Positions 1-7,656 of a DNA stretch of 20,338 bases are shown piece after piece. Every line of letters begins with the position of its first letter. The stretch's first letter is position 1. The position numbers were made by a program, and so were the translations under genes. The DNA lies in NCBI GenBank assembly GCA_045538175.1, contig JAZSQZ010000106.1, forward strand, positions 1-20,338, read 5' to 3'. The notes under the pieces are model-generated. The model was given only the letters and a program-made list of their open reading frames with translations. It did no database searches and was not told the origin of the DNA. The stretch is from JAZSQZ01 sp045538175. Lineage in GTDB: Bacteria > Bacillota > Clostridia > Christensenellales > UBA1242.

Positions 1-683
1 TTTGCTTCAATATTTTCAACACAAACACTTGAATATCTAAAACAATTTTCTGTTTCAATATCAATTTTAACTTCTGGCAAACTTTCATATTTGCTCAAAT
101 CTTCAACTGGAACTTTTTTAAGTTCTCTATCAAAAATTGCAGCAAATTCACGAGCAAATCCATAGTGTCCCCAAAGGTCAGGACGATTTGAAAGTGATTT
201 ATTATCAATTTCCAAAACTACATCGTCAATATCCCATACTTCTTTAATGTTTTGACCAATCACAACATCTTCTTTGATATCCATAATGCCACTATCATCA
301 CTTCCGATACCAAGTTCAGATTCGGCACAGCACATACCATTTGATTCAACCCCAACAAGTTTTGTTGGTTTAATCTTTCCTGCTAAAACGCTGCCACCAT
401 TTTTACAAACAGCAGTAACCATTCCTTCTCTTACATTTGGCGCGCCACAAACAATTTGTAAAACTTCATCGCCAGCATCAACTTGAAGCAAGTGCAATTT
501 TTTACTATTTTCAACCGGTTTTACATCAATAACTTTTGCAGTTACAACGCCACTTAGGTCTCTACCTTTATATTCAATTCCTTCAACTTCAGCACAAGAC
601 ATAGTAAATTTATTTACAAGGTTTTCTACGTCAATACCTGACAAGTCAACGAAATCTTTAATCCAATTTAATGAAATATACAT
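1..683 (-). CDS. pheT: Phenylalanyl-tRNA synthetase beta subunit, N-terminal part (runs off left edge)
   Basis: This is the beta subunit of the (alpha-beta)2 phenylalanyl-tRNA synthetase, which charges tRNA-Phe in the cytosol. About 227 codons are visible from the ATG at 683; the 3' end lies outside the window. The start reads MYISLNWIKDFVD, the usual PheT N-terminus. The EMAP/OB-type tRNA-binding domain follows at about residues 40-150 (VVTAKVIDVKPVENSKKLHL and later CGAPNVREG), then the conserved linker NRPDLWGHYGFARE at about residue 195. It begins 17 bases after the pheS stop and has a purine-rich AAGGAGAG/AAGGA ribosome binding site, so it is the second gene of the T-box-controlled pheST operon. 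Nothing looks broken in the visible part. Family identity is clear. Confidence 0.96.
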   Translation of the reverse strand, partial: MYISLNWIKDFVDLSGIDVENLVNKFTMSCAEVEGIEYKGRDLSGVVTAKVIDVKPVENSKKLHLLQVDAGDEVLQIVCGAPNVREGMVTAVCKNGGSVLAGKIKPTKLVGVESNGMCCAESELGIGSDDSGIMDIKEDVVIGQNIKEVWDIDDVVLEIDNKSLSNRPDLWGHYGFAREFAAIFDRELKKVPVEDLSKYESLPEVKIDIETENCFRYSSVCVENIEA

Positions 684-700
684 AATCCTTACTTCTCTCC

Positions 701-1726
701 TTACTTAATCTTTGCTTGTTTTAAAGCTTTAATATTTCCACTGTTTAACAATCTAATTTCTGTAATATCATAATTCATCATTGCTAAACGTGAAAGTCCT
801 AAGCCGAAAGCAAATCCTTTGTATTTTTCTGTATCAATTCCACCCATTTTTAATACATTAGGGTGAATCATACCACAAGGACAAAGTTCAATCCAACCAC
901 CTTGCTTACAAACTTTACAACCCTTACCACCACAATATGGACAAGAAATATCTAATTCAAAACTTGGCTCTGTAAATGGGAAGAAACCAGGTCTAAGTCT
1001 AACATTGATTTCTTTTTGGAAAATCTCTGTTAACATAGTCTTCATAAAGTAAATAAGATTTGAAATACTTACATCTTCGTCAATCATCATACCTTCGAGT
1101 TGGAAGAAAGTGTTTTCGTGGCTAGCATCTAATTCTTCATTTCTATAGCATCTGCCTGGGAAAATAACTCTTAACGGTGCACCGTATTTCTTCATAATAC
1201 GGTTTTGTGAAGCTGATGTATGAGTCTTAAGCAATTGCCCATTGTCTAAATAGAATGTATCTTGCATATCTCTTGCTGGGTGACTCTTTGGAATATTTAC
1301 TGCTTCGAAGTTGTTGTATTCTGTTTCGATTTCATTTCCATCTTCAATTGAGAAACCCATGCTTAAGAAAACATCAACAACCTTGTTTTGTACAACCGTG
1401 ATAGGATGTAAACTTCCCCTTTTTTCTGTTGTAGGAACGGTAAGATCAATTTGTTTCATATTTTTGAGTTGTTCTTCAATTTTTTGGTTTTCAAACTCAA
1501 CTTCTTTATCTTTCATCAATTGTGTTAATGTTTGTTTTATAAAATTAACCTTCATACCAAACTCTTTCTTTTGATCATTTGGAAGGTCTTTCATAACTTT
1601 CATTACATCTGTCATAACACCACTTTTTCCAAGATAGGCGTTATAAAACTTAGACAAACCTTCACTGTCAGCAGTTTTGTCCAACTCAATTTTTGCCTTT
1701 TCTAAAATTTCATCTAAATTTTCCAT
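701..1726 (-). CDS. pheS: Phenylalanyl-tRNA synthetase alpha subunit
   Basis: This is the catalytic alpha subunit of phenylalanyl-tRNA synthetase (class II), 341 residues, the normal length. The N-terminal coiled-coil arm covers about residues 1-90. Class II catalytic motifs follow: HTSASQ at 169-174, the motif 2 region PGRCYRNEELDASHENTFFQLEG from about 190, and motif 3 GLGLSRLAM near 308-316. An insert has paired cysteines C262-xx-C265 and C270-xx-C273, followed by CPCGMIHPN at 282-290. It looks like the zinc-knuckle-like CxxC pairs seen in many Firmicute PheS proteins. The start is supported by an AAAGGA ribosome binding site about 8 bases upstream. A T-box leader and a strong promoter lie immediately upstream, so expression should respond to uncharged tRNA-Phe. 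Confidence 0.97.
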   Translation of the reverse strand: MENLDEILEKAKIELDKTADSEGLSKFYNAYLGKSGVMTDVMKVMKDLPNDQKKEFGMKVNFIKQTLTQLMKDKEVEFENQKIEEQLKNMKQIDLTVPTTEKRGSLHPITVVQNKVVDVFLSMGFSIEDGNEIETEYNNFEAVNIPKSHPARDMQDTFYLDNGQLLKTHTSASQNRIMKKYGAPLRVIFPGRCYRNEELDASHENTFFQLEGMMIDEDVSISNLIYFMKTMLTEIFQKEINVRLRPGFFPFTEPSFELDISCPYCGGKGCKVCKQGGWIELCPCGMIHPNVLKMGGIDTEKYKGFAFGLGLSRLAMMNYDITEIRLLNSGNIKALKQAKIK

Positions 1727-1759
1727 TGTCTTTTCCTTTCAAAAAAATTTTTGCAAATA

Positions 1760-2008
1760 CAAACAAAAAACCCCACCCTATTTCTAGGGCGAGGTTAAAA
1801 AACCACACGGTACCACCTAAATTAACACAATAAAATGTGAACTTATTTAGCTATAACGGAACAACCGGCTTATCCTACTAATTTCTGTTCAGCAAGCAAC
1901 TAAAAAGTGAATTCGCTAATTTTTCTGCTAGGTTACTCTCACCTTCCAAACCCTCTCTAAAGCATAATTATATTAGTTACTAGTCTTTTATCATCGTCTA
2001 TATTTACG
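1760..2008 (-). ncRNA. T-box riboswitch leader of pheST
   Basis: This is a transcription-antitermination leader sensing uncharged tRNA-Phe. In the minus-strand RNA the T-box UAGGUGGUACC is at 1819-1809. The antiterminator can be drawn completely: UAGG (1819-1816) pairs with CCUA (1788-1785), a seven-base bulge UGGUACC follows, and GUGUGGUU (1808-1801) pairs with AACCUCGC (1796-1789) around a UUUU loop. The UGGU of the bulge complements ACCA, the expected 3' end of tRNA-Phe with discriminator A73. The competing terminator is a 10-bp stem at 1794-1771 with a GAAA tetraloop and a U run. The specifier candidate is UUC (Phe) at 1911-1909, in GCGAAUUCAC. Stem I elements (AGAGAGGG...GGUGAGAG) lie around 1955-1935. 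It fills the 340-base gap between yunB and pheS. Confidence 0.93.
1765..1794 (-). terminator. Conditional intrinsic terminator of the pheST T-box
   Basis: The hairpin is a 10-bp stem (arms CCUCGCCCUA and UAGGGUGGGG, with U-G pairs) closed by GAAA and followed by six U. Its 5' arm shares CCUCGCCCUA with the 3' half of the T-box antiterminator, so the two folds exclude each other. Confidence 0.92.
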
Positions 2009-2014
2009 AAAGAA

Positions 2015-2043
2015 ATTCTAACACTAAAAAATCACTTTGTCAA
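2015..2043 (-). promoter_or_regulatory. Sigma-A-type promoter of the pheST leader
   Basis: On the minus strand a perfect -35 TTGACA (2043-2038) is separated by 17 bases from -10 TAGAAT (2020-2015). The predicted start of transcription is near 2008, just upstream of T-box Stem I. It lies only 23 bases past the yunB stop codon. Confidence 0.88.
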
Positions 2044-2066
2044 GAAGTTTAAGATAAAGAATTTAT

Positions 2067-2765
2067 TTAGTTTATAAAAACAAACGGAACTTCGCCTACA
2101 ATTATATTCTCAACTGCTAGAAAAGATATTTCATTAGATAGTGTAATATTTTTTATTGGTAAACTTACTGACACATTTGCACAAATATTTATATAAAGTT
2201 TATGTATTGTTTGGTTTATTCCGCTTTCATCAAAAACAGAGTTTATTTTACACTCAACAACTCCCACAGGGACGCAAGAAAAAATTATGTCTGATCCTTT
2301 CCCATTTAAAAAATATAAACCAGATAAGGTGCCTATTGGTATTGCAATTCCAGGTCTACAGTTGTAATCAAGTTTTTCTGTGGTTTTATTTGCTAAAACA
2401 TTTGCAATTTGATTAAAAATAGTCGCATCAACAGATAAAGAAGAAACTTTTCCTTCTGCATCCATATTTTTAACAACTAGATTATCAAAACTTATTGTCT
2501 TTTCCTTTAAAGCTTCTGTAATAGACGAATTTATAGAATTTGTTATCAATTTATCTATGGTTGCTTTTGTGTGATCAAGTACGATTGTCTTAATAATATT
2601 ATTATAATAAAAAATTGCTAGAAAAAACAAAAAAAGAAGAGACAATGATATTACTAGTCTCTTTTTAAATTTTTTTCTCTTTTTTTGTTTGATTTCAAAT
2701 TTTTCTATAAAACTTAAATATTTTTTCACATTTATATATATGATATTTTTTAATATTTGATACAT
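2067..2765 (-). CDS. yunB: Sporulation protein YunB
   Basis: This 232-residue protein matches the YunB sporulation family, which in Bacillus belongs to the mother-cell sporulation programme; its biochemical role is not established. A very basic N-terminus (about residues 27-36, KQKKRKKFKK) precedes one membrane helix at about 37-60. A domain of the YunB type follows on the far side of the membrane. Recognisable elements are IPIGTLSGLYFLNGKG (about 140-155), VPVGVVECK, the signature GINQTIHKLYINI (about 183-195) and the closing VENIIVGEVPFVF. The ATG follows the spoVAE stop with no gap (TAAATG). There is no clear Shine-Dalgarno, only a small hairpin AGAAG-CAAAA-CTTCT, so translation probably depends on spoVAE by reinitiation. 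No terminator is visible after it. The location as the last gene of a spoVA operon is notable. Confidence 0.88.
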   Translation of the reverse strand: MYQILKNIIYINVKKYLSFIEKFEIKQKKRKKFKKRLVISLSLLFLFFLAIFYYNNIIKTIVLDHTKATIDKLITNSINSSITEALKEKTISFDNLVVKNMDAEGKVSSLSVDATIFNQIANVLANKTTEKLDYNCRPGIAIPIGTLSGLYFLNGKGSDIIFSCVPVGVVECKINSVFDESGINQTIHKLYINICANVSVSLPIKNITLSNEISFLAVENIIVGEVPFVFIN

Positions 2766-3128
2766 TTAAGAAGTTTTGCTTCTGCTCTTAAATATCAATG
2801 CAAACAAATATGCAAAACCCACAGCAGCGGAGATTCCTGCAGCCGTTGCCATAAGTCCACCTTTTAAAACACCTAAAACACCAAGTTCTTTTAATCCTTT
2901 TATTGCTCCTTTTGCAAGAGAACTTCCAAACCCAAGTATCGGCACTGTTATACCTGCTTTTGCAAATTCTGCAAGTGGTTCAAACAAACCAACAGCTTCT
3001 AAGAAAATTCCTATCATTAAAAATAAAACCAAAATTCTAGAAGATGTCATTCTTGTTCTAATAATCAAAATTTGACCCAGCAAACACACCAAACCACCAA
3101 CACAAAAAACAACCAAATAATCTAGCAT
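2766..3128 (-). CDS. spoVAE: Stage V sporulation protein AE (SpoVAE)
   Basis: This is a 120-residue integral membrane protein of the SpoVAE (SpoVAEb) family. It is part of the SpoVA channel in the spore inner membrane that loads dipicolinic acid during sporulation and releases it in germination. There is a membrane helix at about residues 3-23, another around 31-51, and a hydrophobic glycine-rich C-terminal half (VPILGFGSSLAKGAIKGL at about 62-79, helix at about 90-113). The PILGFGSSLAKGA stretch is shared with SpoVAC (here PITGFSNSIASPA). The ATG abuts the spoVAD stop (TAAATG) and has an AAGGGGA ribosome binding site inside spoVAD. Length and position in the operon fit the family. Confidence 0.95.
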   Translation of the reverse strand: MLDYLVVFCVGGLVCLLGQILIIRTRMTSSRILVLFLMIGIFLEAVGLFEPLAEFAKAGITVPILGFGSSLAKGAIKGLKELGVLGVLKGGLMATAAGISAAVGFAYLFALIFKSRSKTS

Positions 3129-4139
3129 TTATTTCCCCTTTTCTATAACTACGGCGTGTGCAATTCCAGGTATAGATTCTCCTTGTTGGGACGATGTTGT
3201 ACTAACAAGAGCACCCGTAGACATAATAATTACTTTTTTATATTCTCCATTATCGAGTTTTTTTAACACATATGAATTAAAAACAGCAGCACTACACCCA
3301 CAACCACTTCCGCCCATAAAAGTGTTTTGATTGTTGTCATAAATCATATGACCACAATCGCCATAATTTTCGCCTAATTTATATCCGTTATATTCCATTA
3401 AATCAATCAATATCTCAGAGCCAAGCTTTCCCAAGTCCCCCGTCAATATCAAATCATAATCTTCTGGGTTTGAGTTTGTATCTTTAAATAAGTTAGTTAA
3501 TGTATCTGCTGCAGCAGGCGCCATTGCCGCACCCATATTATTCATATCCGTTATCCCATAATCTATAACTCTACCAAATGTTATATGTGTTATTTTATGC
3601 CCCTTCCCCTTGTTTGAAATTATACTGCACCCTGCACCTGTCACTGTCCATTGCGCTGTTGGTGGGCGCTGATTTCCAAGTTCTAATGGAAACCTAAACT
3701 GTCTTTCTGCTGTCGAAAAATGACTAGATGCAGCACAAGCAACAGTATTTGCTATACCACCATCAACTAAAGACGCCCCAACACAAATAGATTCTGTCAT
3801 AGTTGAACAAGCACCAAAAAGACCTATAAAACTTGTCTGTAATTGCCTTGCAGAAAATGACGATGTAATAATTTGATTTAAAAGGTCGCCACTTAATAAT
3901 ATATCAATGTCTGTTGTTAACATATTTCCTTTATCAATTGCACCCGTGATTGCCTGTTCCATCATCTTTCTCTCTGCAATCTCATAGGTTTTTTCGTTAA
4001 ATGTGTCAGTTTTTAGAGCATAGTCAAAATATTCAGCAATGGGACTTTTTGTTTCTTTAGGTCCAACTATTGAATAACCTACCAAAATTCTAGGTGGCAA
4101 TTCAAATTTTATTGTAAAATCACCAATTTTCTTTATCAT
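3129..4139 (-). CDS. spoVAD: Stage V sporulation protein AD (SpoVAD)
   Basis: This is a 336-residue cytosol-facing SpoVA subunit with a thiolase-like fold that binds dipicolinic acid in Bacillus. Family features include SYSIVGPKE-type N-terminal text (PPRILVGYSIVGPKE), the central GACSTMTESICVGASLVDGG region (from about 145), TAQWTVTGAGC, LTGDLGKLG and the glycine-rich MGGSGCGCSAAV. I start it at ATG 4139, not at an in-frame ATG at 4235, because the extra 32 residues are Cys/Arg-rich, unlike the family, and lie entirely inside spoVAC. With this start it overlaps spoVAC by four bases (ATGA), the arrangement expected for translational coupling. Confidence 0.96.
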   Translation of the reverse strand: MIKKIGDFTIKFELPPRILVGYSIVGPKETKSPIAEYFDYALKTDTFNEKTYEIAERKMMEQAITGAIDKGNMLTTDIDILLSGDLLNQIITSSFSARQLQTSFIGLFGACSTMTESICVGASLVDGGIANTVACAASSHFSTAERQFRFPLELGNQRPPTAQWTVTGAGCSIISNKGKGHKITHITFGRVIDYGITDMNNMGAAMAPAAADTLTNLFKDTNSNPEDYDLILTGDLGKLGSEILIDLMEYNGYKLGENYGDCGHMIYDNNQNTFMGGSGCGCSAAVFNSYVLKKLDNGEYKKVIIMSTGALVSTTSSQQGESIPGIAHAVVIEKGK

Positions 4140-4591
4140 AGCAACCCCGCAATCCAATATATTATTCCTACAATAATACTTCCTGCAATTCCGTTTACAA
4201 TAACAGGTCCCGCAATAGAAAACATCTTTACACAAAGACCAAATATAAAACCCTCGTTTTTATACTCAATGGCAGGGCTTGCAATCGAATTAGAAAACCC
4301 TGTAATCGGTATAATTGATCCAGCACCTGCAAATTTACCAATCTTATCATAAACACCAAGGCCCGTTAAAAACGATGCTAAAAAAATCAAAATTACAGAT
4401 GTGCACGCTTGTACATCTGCTTTTTCAAATTCAGGAAGCAAAATTGTAAGGATGTCCATTATACCTTGCCCAACACAACATATTATCCCACCAACTAAAA
4501 AAGCATAAAACAAACTTGGAAAATACTTTGTTTTGGGCAGTCTTTTTTCAACATAAGCACAATATCTATCATTTACAATCTTTTTTTTCAT
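4136..4591 (-). CDS. spoVAC: Stage V sporulation protein AC (SpoVAC)
   Basis: This is a 151-residue polytopic membrane protein and the first visible subunit of the SpoVA dipicolinate channel. In Bacillus SpoVAC behaves as a mechanosensitive channel component. It has the family N-terminus (Y-x6-P, here YVEKRLPKTKYFPSLFYAF) followed by about four to five membrane segments, with the PITGFSNSIASPAIEYKNEG signature at about 94-113. An AGGTGAG ribosome binding site is six bases before the ATG. It is the first gene of spoVAC-spoVAD-spoVAE-yunB; spoVAA and spoVAB are absent here, as is common in Clostridia. The 98-base region before it should hold the (probably forespore-specific) promoter, but I cannot pick a convincing sigma-G box. 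Confidence 0.95.
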   Translation of the reverse strand: MKKKIVNDRYCAYVEKRLPKTKYFPSLFYAFLVGGIICCVGQGIMDILTILLPEFEKADVQACTSVILIFLASFLTGLGVYDKIGKFAGAGSIIPITGFSNSIASPAIEYKNEGFIFGLCVKMFSIAGPVIVNGIAGSIIVGIIYWIAGLL

Positions 4592-4689
4592 ATCTCACCT
4601 GCTTTAATTATTAGCAAAAAAAATTTTTATAAACCTTTGTAAATATTTTTTTAAAAAAAACACAAGATAAAAATATAACAGGGGGTTTT
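4592..4689. other. Divergent AT-rich intergenic region between spoVAC and the lipoprotein gene
   Basis: This 98-base spacer is over 80% A+T with several A or T runs, and separates two divergently transcribed genes. It must contain the spoVA promoter (minus) and the lipoprotein promoter (plus). I could not assign a confident sigma-A, sigma-F, sigma-G, sigma-E or sigma-K box. On the plus side it ends in a GGGGG ribosome binding site, and on the minus side in AGGTGAG. Confidence 0.5.
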
Positions 4690-5739
4690 ATGAAAAAATT
4701 TTTAACAACAATTAGTTTTATTTTAGTTTTGATTTTATTGGCTGGTTGCGGAAATTCTCAAGCAAATATGACAAAAGATTTGGTAAATAGTACCATAAAT
4801 CAAATAGATAGCATTGTTACGGCCGCAAACAATTTAGGAAATCCTAATGAAGAAAGCCTAAAACTTAGTAAAAATTATAATGACTCAACAATGTATAGAA
4901 TAACCGAGCCAAAAACTTTTACATTCGGAGATAAAAATTTAAACAACTCTTCTAATAATAGTATGCCAAATCCTCAAAACAGAAATGGAAGATATCAAAA
5001 CTACTTTATAAACGGAAAAGAATATGAAAATGACGGACTTGTAAATAACTCAAGTTTAAATAATGATTATACAAATAATCAAAACACAAACAATGCTGAG
5101 CTTATAAATTTATCTTCTAATGCTTGTAATTCTTGTAGAGATTTTAATATGAAAAAAGATACTTTAATAAGCAATTGCAATAATTGCAAAAATGAATTAT
5201 TAAATGTCTTAAACAATAATATTGTTTTAAACGAAAAACAATTAAATGGTTTAAAAGACTATAGTTTAAAACTAACCGAGATGCTTAACATCCTATCAAC
5301 TTGTCAAAACTGTCAAACTAACATAACAGACATACAAAATCAAAGCAACAGTAATACCGTATTGCTTTCAAGTAGGTACAAAAATATTACAGAGACGCTA
5401 AATCAAACATCAAACTATTTTGAAAAAACAAGCAATACAATCAATGATATCACAAGATTATTAAATCCTAACTATCAACCAAGCAACACACAAAACGCTC
5501 AAAGAAATCAAAACAACAATGAAAACAATGATTATTCAGTAATGCCAATAAACGAAAGTGGCGATACAAACAAAACAAATAATTCTGGTAACGCTTTTGA
5601 CAACAATAAAAGAATGCCTGAAAGACTTAGAAGAAATATAGAAAAAACAAGAAGAAACATCATAAACAAAACACAAAGAAATTCAAATAAAAGCAACGCA
5701 GAAAATTTGATATTTAAACCAAAAAATGTTAGAGCATAA
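4690..5739 (+). CDS. Asn-rich lipoprotein with three CxxC motifs, unknown family
   Basis: This is a 349-residue predicted lipoprotein that I do not recognise. The N-terminus is a classic lipoprotein signal (MKKFLTTI..., lipobox LAGC with C20), so the mature protein should be lipid-anchored outside the cytoplasmic membrane. The mature chain is extremely rich in Asn, Gln and Ser. Its only other cysteines form three CxxC motifs: CNSC (146-149), CNNC (163-166) and CQNC (205-208). They sit in a more ordered, helix-prone segment of about 140-260 (TLISNC..., NISTLL-like leucine spacing). The C-terminus (308-345) is basic, with repeated RRNI motifs. A GGGGG ribosome binding site precedes the ATG. It is the only plus-strand protein gene here, divergent from spoVAC, which suggests but does not show a sporulation link. 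The CxxC pairs could bind metal or be redox-active. Confidence 0.85.
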   Translation: MKKFLTTISFILVLILLAGCGNSQANMTKDLVNSTINQIDSIVTAANNLGNPNEESLKLSKNYNDSTMYRITEPKTFTFGDKNLNNSSNNSMPNPQNRNGRYQNYFINGKEYENDGLVNNSSLNNDYTNNQNTNNAELINLSSNACNSCRDFNMKKDTLISNCNNCKNELLNVLNNNIVLNEKQLNGLKDYSLKLTEMLNILSTCQNCQTNITDIQNQSNSNTVLLSSRYKNITETLNQTSNYFEKTSNTINDITRLLNPNYQPSNTQNAQRNQNNNENNDYSVMPINESGDTNKTNNSGNAFDNNKRMPERLRRNIEKTRRNIINKTQRNSNKSNAENLIFKPKNVRA

Positions 5740-5768
5740 AAAAAAGAGAGTACATTACTCTCTTTTTT
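5740..5768. terminator. Bidirectional intrinsic terminator
   Basis: A perfect 13-bp inverted repeat (AAAAAAGAGAGTA / TACTCTCTTTTTT) with a CAT loop sits directly after the lipoprotein stop codon. It lies between two convergent genes. T runs flank it in both orientations, so it can terminate both transcripts. A second, weaker imperfect inverted repeat at about 5793-5816 follows the minus-strand gene. Confidence 0.88.
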
Positions 5769-5821
5769 CATTTTTTAATATGTAAAATTATTAAAATAAC
5801 ATTTTAGTTATTATTTTATAA

Positions 5822-7642
5822 CTATGCGTTATATTCTTCCATAAGGTTAAAAAATAAATTTGTTCTATCTAATTCGTTAGAAGGTACAACATCCTTAAAC
5901 TCTTCTCTATTTTCTCTTAAGAGTCTATTTTCAACTTTTTCAAAACTTTGTCTTAAAGAAATATACTCTGTTAAGTTTTGGGTTTCAGCCAAGGCTCCAG
6001 CCTTAATCAAGACCGACAATTGTGAGACCGGCAAATCTGCCGTCATATCTCTAAAAGTAGACCCCCTACCTAATATTGTATCTCTGACTGTAAGTGTTGT
6101 AGGTGTTCTTGCATCCATGTTGTATGAAAGCTGCAAAAGTTCCCCCATAGCAGAAATGTCTTGTCTTATAAGCAATAATTCTTCAGAGGTTATACCTTTG
6201 TATCCAGATGCCTTACATCTAAGCGAGAATTCAGAAAAGACTGTTTGATAATATTCGCTTACAATATCTGCTTGCAAACCTTCTGTTTCTTTTATTGCTT
6301 CAAAAGCCATTTGTTGCCCTTTTGCTTGTTTTGATTTGCTACCACTTGTACTAAGTTTATGCCCGTCTGTTGTTTTTCTATGAACAGAATTAAAACGAGA
6401 TATTATTATTTCTTTTGGAGAGAGTTTTCCATCTTTATTTGGCTCGTTTGCATAAAGATTTGTAAACTGACTATAAAATTCTTCTTCATTATGATTTGTT
6501 AAATAATGAGTATTTATATCCCCCGTTGGTTTTCTTGCAGCCAATATTTCAAACAATCTAATATTACAATCATTAGTTGCATATGCCGAATTGGTTTGTT
6601 TTTTAAGTAGATATAAAAACCCGTTATGCTTTTCTAAATCTCTAACAAAAAGACCTGAATCCATAATATCAGTTGCAAGCTTTTCAGTTGCAGTTTCATA
6701 AAAGAAGTTTCTTGTATATAAAACATTAAACAATGGTCTTAGCATTGCACAAATAGCATCATTAACTTTAGCATATTTTAAAACTTTCATTCTATTGTTT
6801 GCGTCAAAAGCTTCTTCATTAACATAACTTGCTGAGTGCAATAACTCGTGAACCATGACTTTCTCGGCCAAAATTCTAGGCAAATCTTTAAACTTCTCAT
6901 CTAAGATTGGTTTTGCATATTGAATCAAACCCCTAACAGATTCTATAGCACCTATAAATTTACCCATAAATTCTGGGTCTTTTAGTTGTTCTTTTGAATA
7001 TTTGCCTGCAAGAATTGATTTAAAAAGCATATCCTTCCATTCTTCATTTCCTGCACAAAAACTATCCATTATGTTAGAATTTGCAAGCAAGTGTTGTGTT
7101 ATCAAAAAGCCATATTCTTTCATGCCAACAACTTCATTATAAAATCGCTCATTCAATATTACTTGTTGTCTATTTCTTTCGTCTGTAATTAAAATTCTTT
7201 CATTCGTTCTAATAAGCGCTGCCTTAAATCTTGGCACCATTGCTTCAATTCTTTTTATACTTAAACGTGGTCCGTAATATAATTTACAAACACCCAAAGA
7301 ATCATTTTTTGTAGAAAACCCTACATTATATATATTTTTAAGAATTCTAGCCATATACAAACTTGAAACAGATAGTTCATGATCTTCCAAAAATGGAAGT
7401 GTTTCTTTATCTGGAATACCAATATTTGACAAATCTACCCTTCCATAATTCTTATGCAAGAAACTTAATGTCCTAAGAATTGCTGAAAAGAACAAATCCA
7501 TTCGATCTTGACCATTTTCGTCTAATTGCGAAAATTGGTCAACAGGAATATTTCCATATTTTAAAAACAACTCCTTCAAAGTTGCCTTATGTCTTTCATA
7601 ATTTGGTATAGAATTATAATGCAAATCTAAAATCTTACTCAT
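5822..7642 (-). CDS. Putative zinc metallopeptidase-like protein (HExxH), unknown family
   Basis: This 606-residue protein shows no signal peptide or membrane segment, so it is probably cytosolic. I do not recognise its family. At residues 265-269 it has HELLH preceded by a hydrophobic run (KVMVHELLHSASY), which fits the zincin motif abxHEbbHbc. About 47-51 residues downstream comes YETATEKLATDI (E316, E320), resembling the NExxTE helix that supplies the third ligand in gluzincin-type proteases. The first 250 and last 230 residues are mostly helical and charged and give no family clue. Residues 400-411 read E-P-N-K-D-G-K-L-S-P-K-E, close to an EF-hand calcium loop. A GAGGGTG ribosome binding site lies just before the ATG. 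The gene has its own candidate promoter and stands alone between terminators. A peptidase role is inferred from the motif only. Confidence 0.8.
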   Translation of the reverse strand: MSKILDLHYNSIPNYERHKATLKELFLKYGNIPVDQFSQLDENGQDRMDLFFSAILRTLSFLHKNYGRVDLSNIGIPDKETLPFLEDHELSVSSLYMARILKNIYNVGFSTKNDSLGVCKLYYGPRLSIKRIEAMVPRFKAALIRTNERILITDERNRQQVILNERFYNEVVGMKEYGFLITQHLLANSNIMDSFCAGNEEWKDMLFKSILAGKYSKEQLKDPEFMGKFIGAIESVRGLIQYAKPILDEKFKDLPRILAEKVMVHELLHSASYVNEEAFDANNRMKVLKYAKVNDAICAMLRPLFNVLYTRNFFYETATEKLATDIMDSGLFVRDLEKHNGFLYLLKKQTNSAYATNDCNIRLFEILAARKPTGDINTHYLTNHNEEEFYSQFTNLYANEPNKDGKLSPKEIIISRFNSVHRKTTDGHKLSTSGSKSKQAKGQQMAFEAIKETEGLQADIVSEYYQTVFSEFSLRCKASGYKGITSEELLLIRQDISAMGELLQLSYNMDARTPTTLTVRDTILGRGSTFRDMTADLPVSQLSVLIKAGALAETQNLTEYISLRQSFEKVENRLLRENREEFKDVVPSNELDRTNLFFNLMEEYNA

Positions 7643-7656
7643 TACACCCTCTACTT

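Noticed and set aside
274..486. Plus-strand 70-residue reading frame
   Set aside because: It is antisense to pheT, has no ribosome binding site, and is explained by the codon pattern of pheT.
4140..4235. 32-residue N-terminal extension of SpoVAD from an upstream ATG
   Set aside because: It is Cys/Arg-rich, lies wholly inside spoVAC and is absent from the family; the ATGA overlap start at 4139 fits.
5532..5771. Minus-strand 79-residue hydrophobic reading frame
   Set aside because: It is the antisense shadow of the Asn-rich lipoprotein C-terminus and crosses the terminator; no ribosome binding site.
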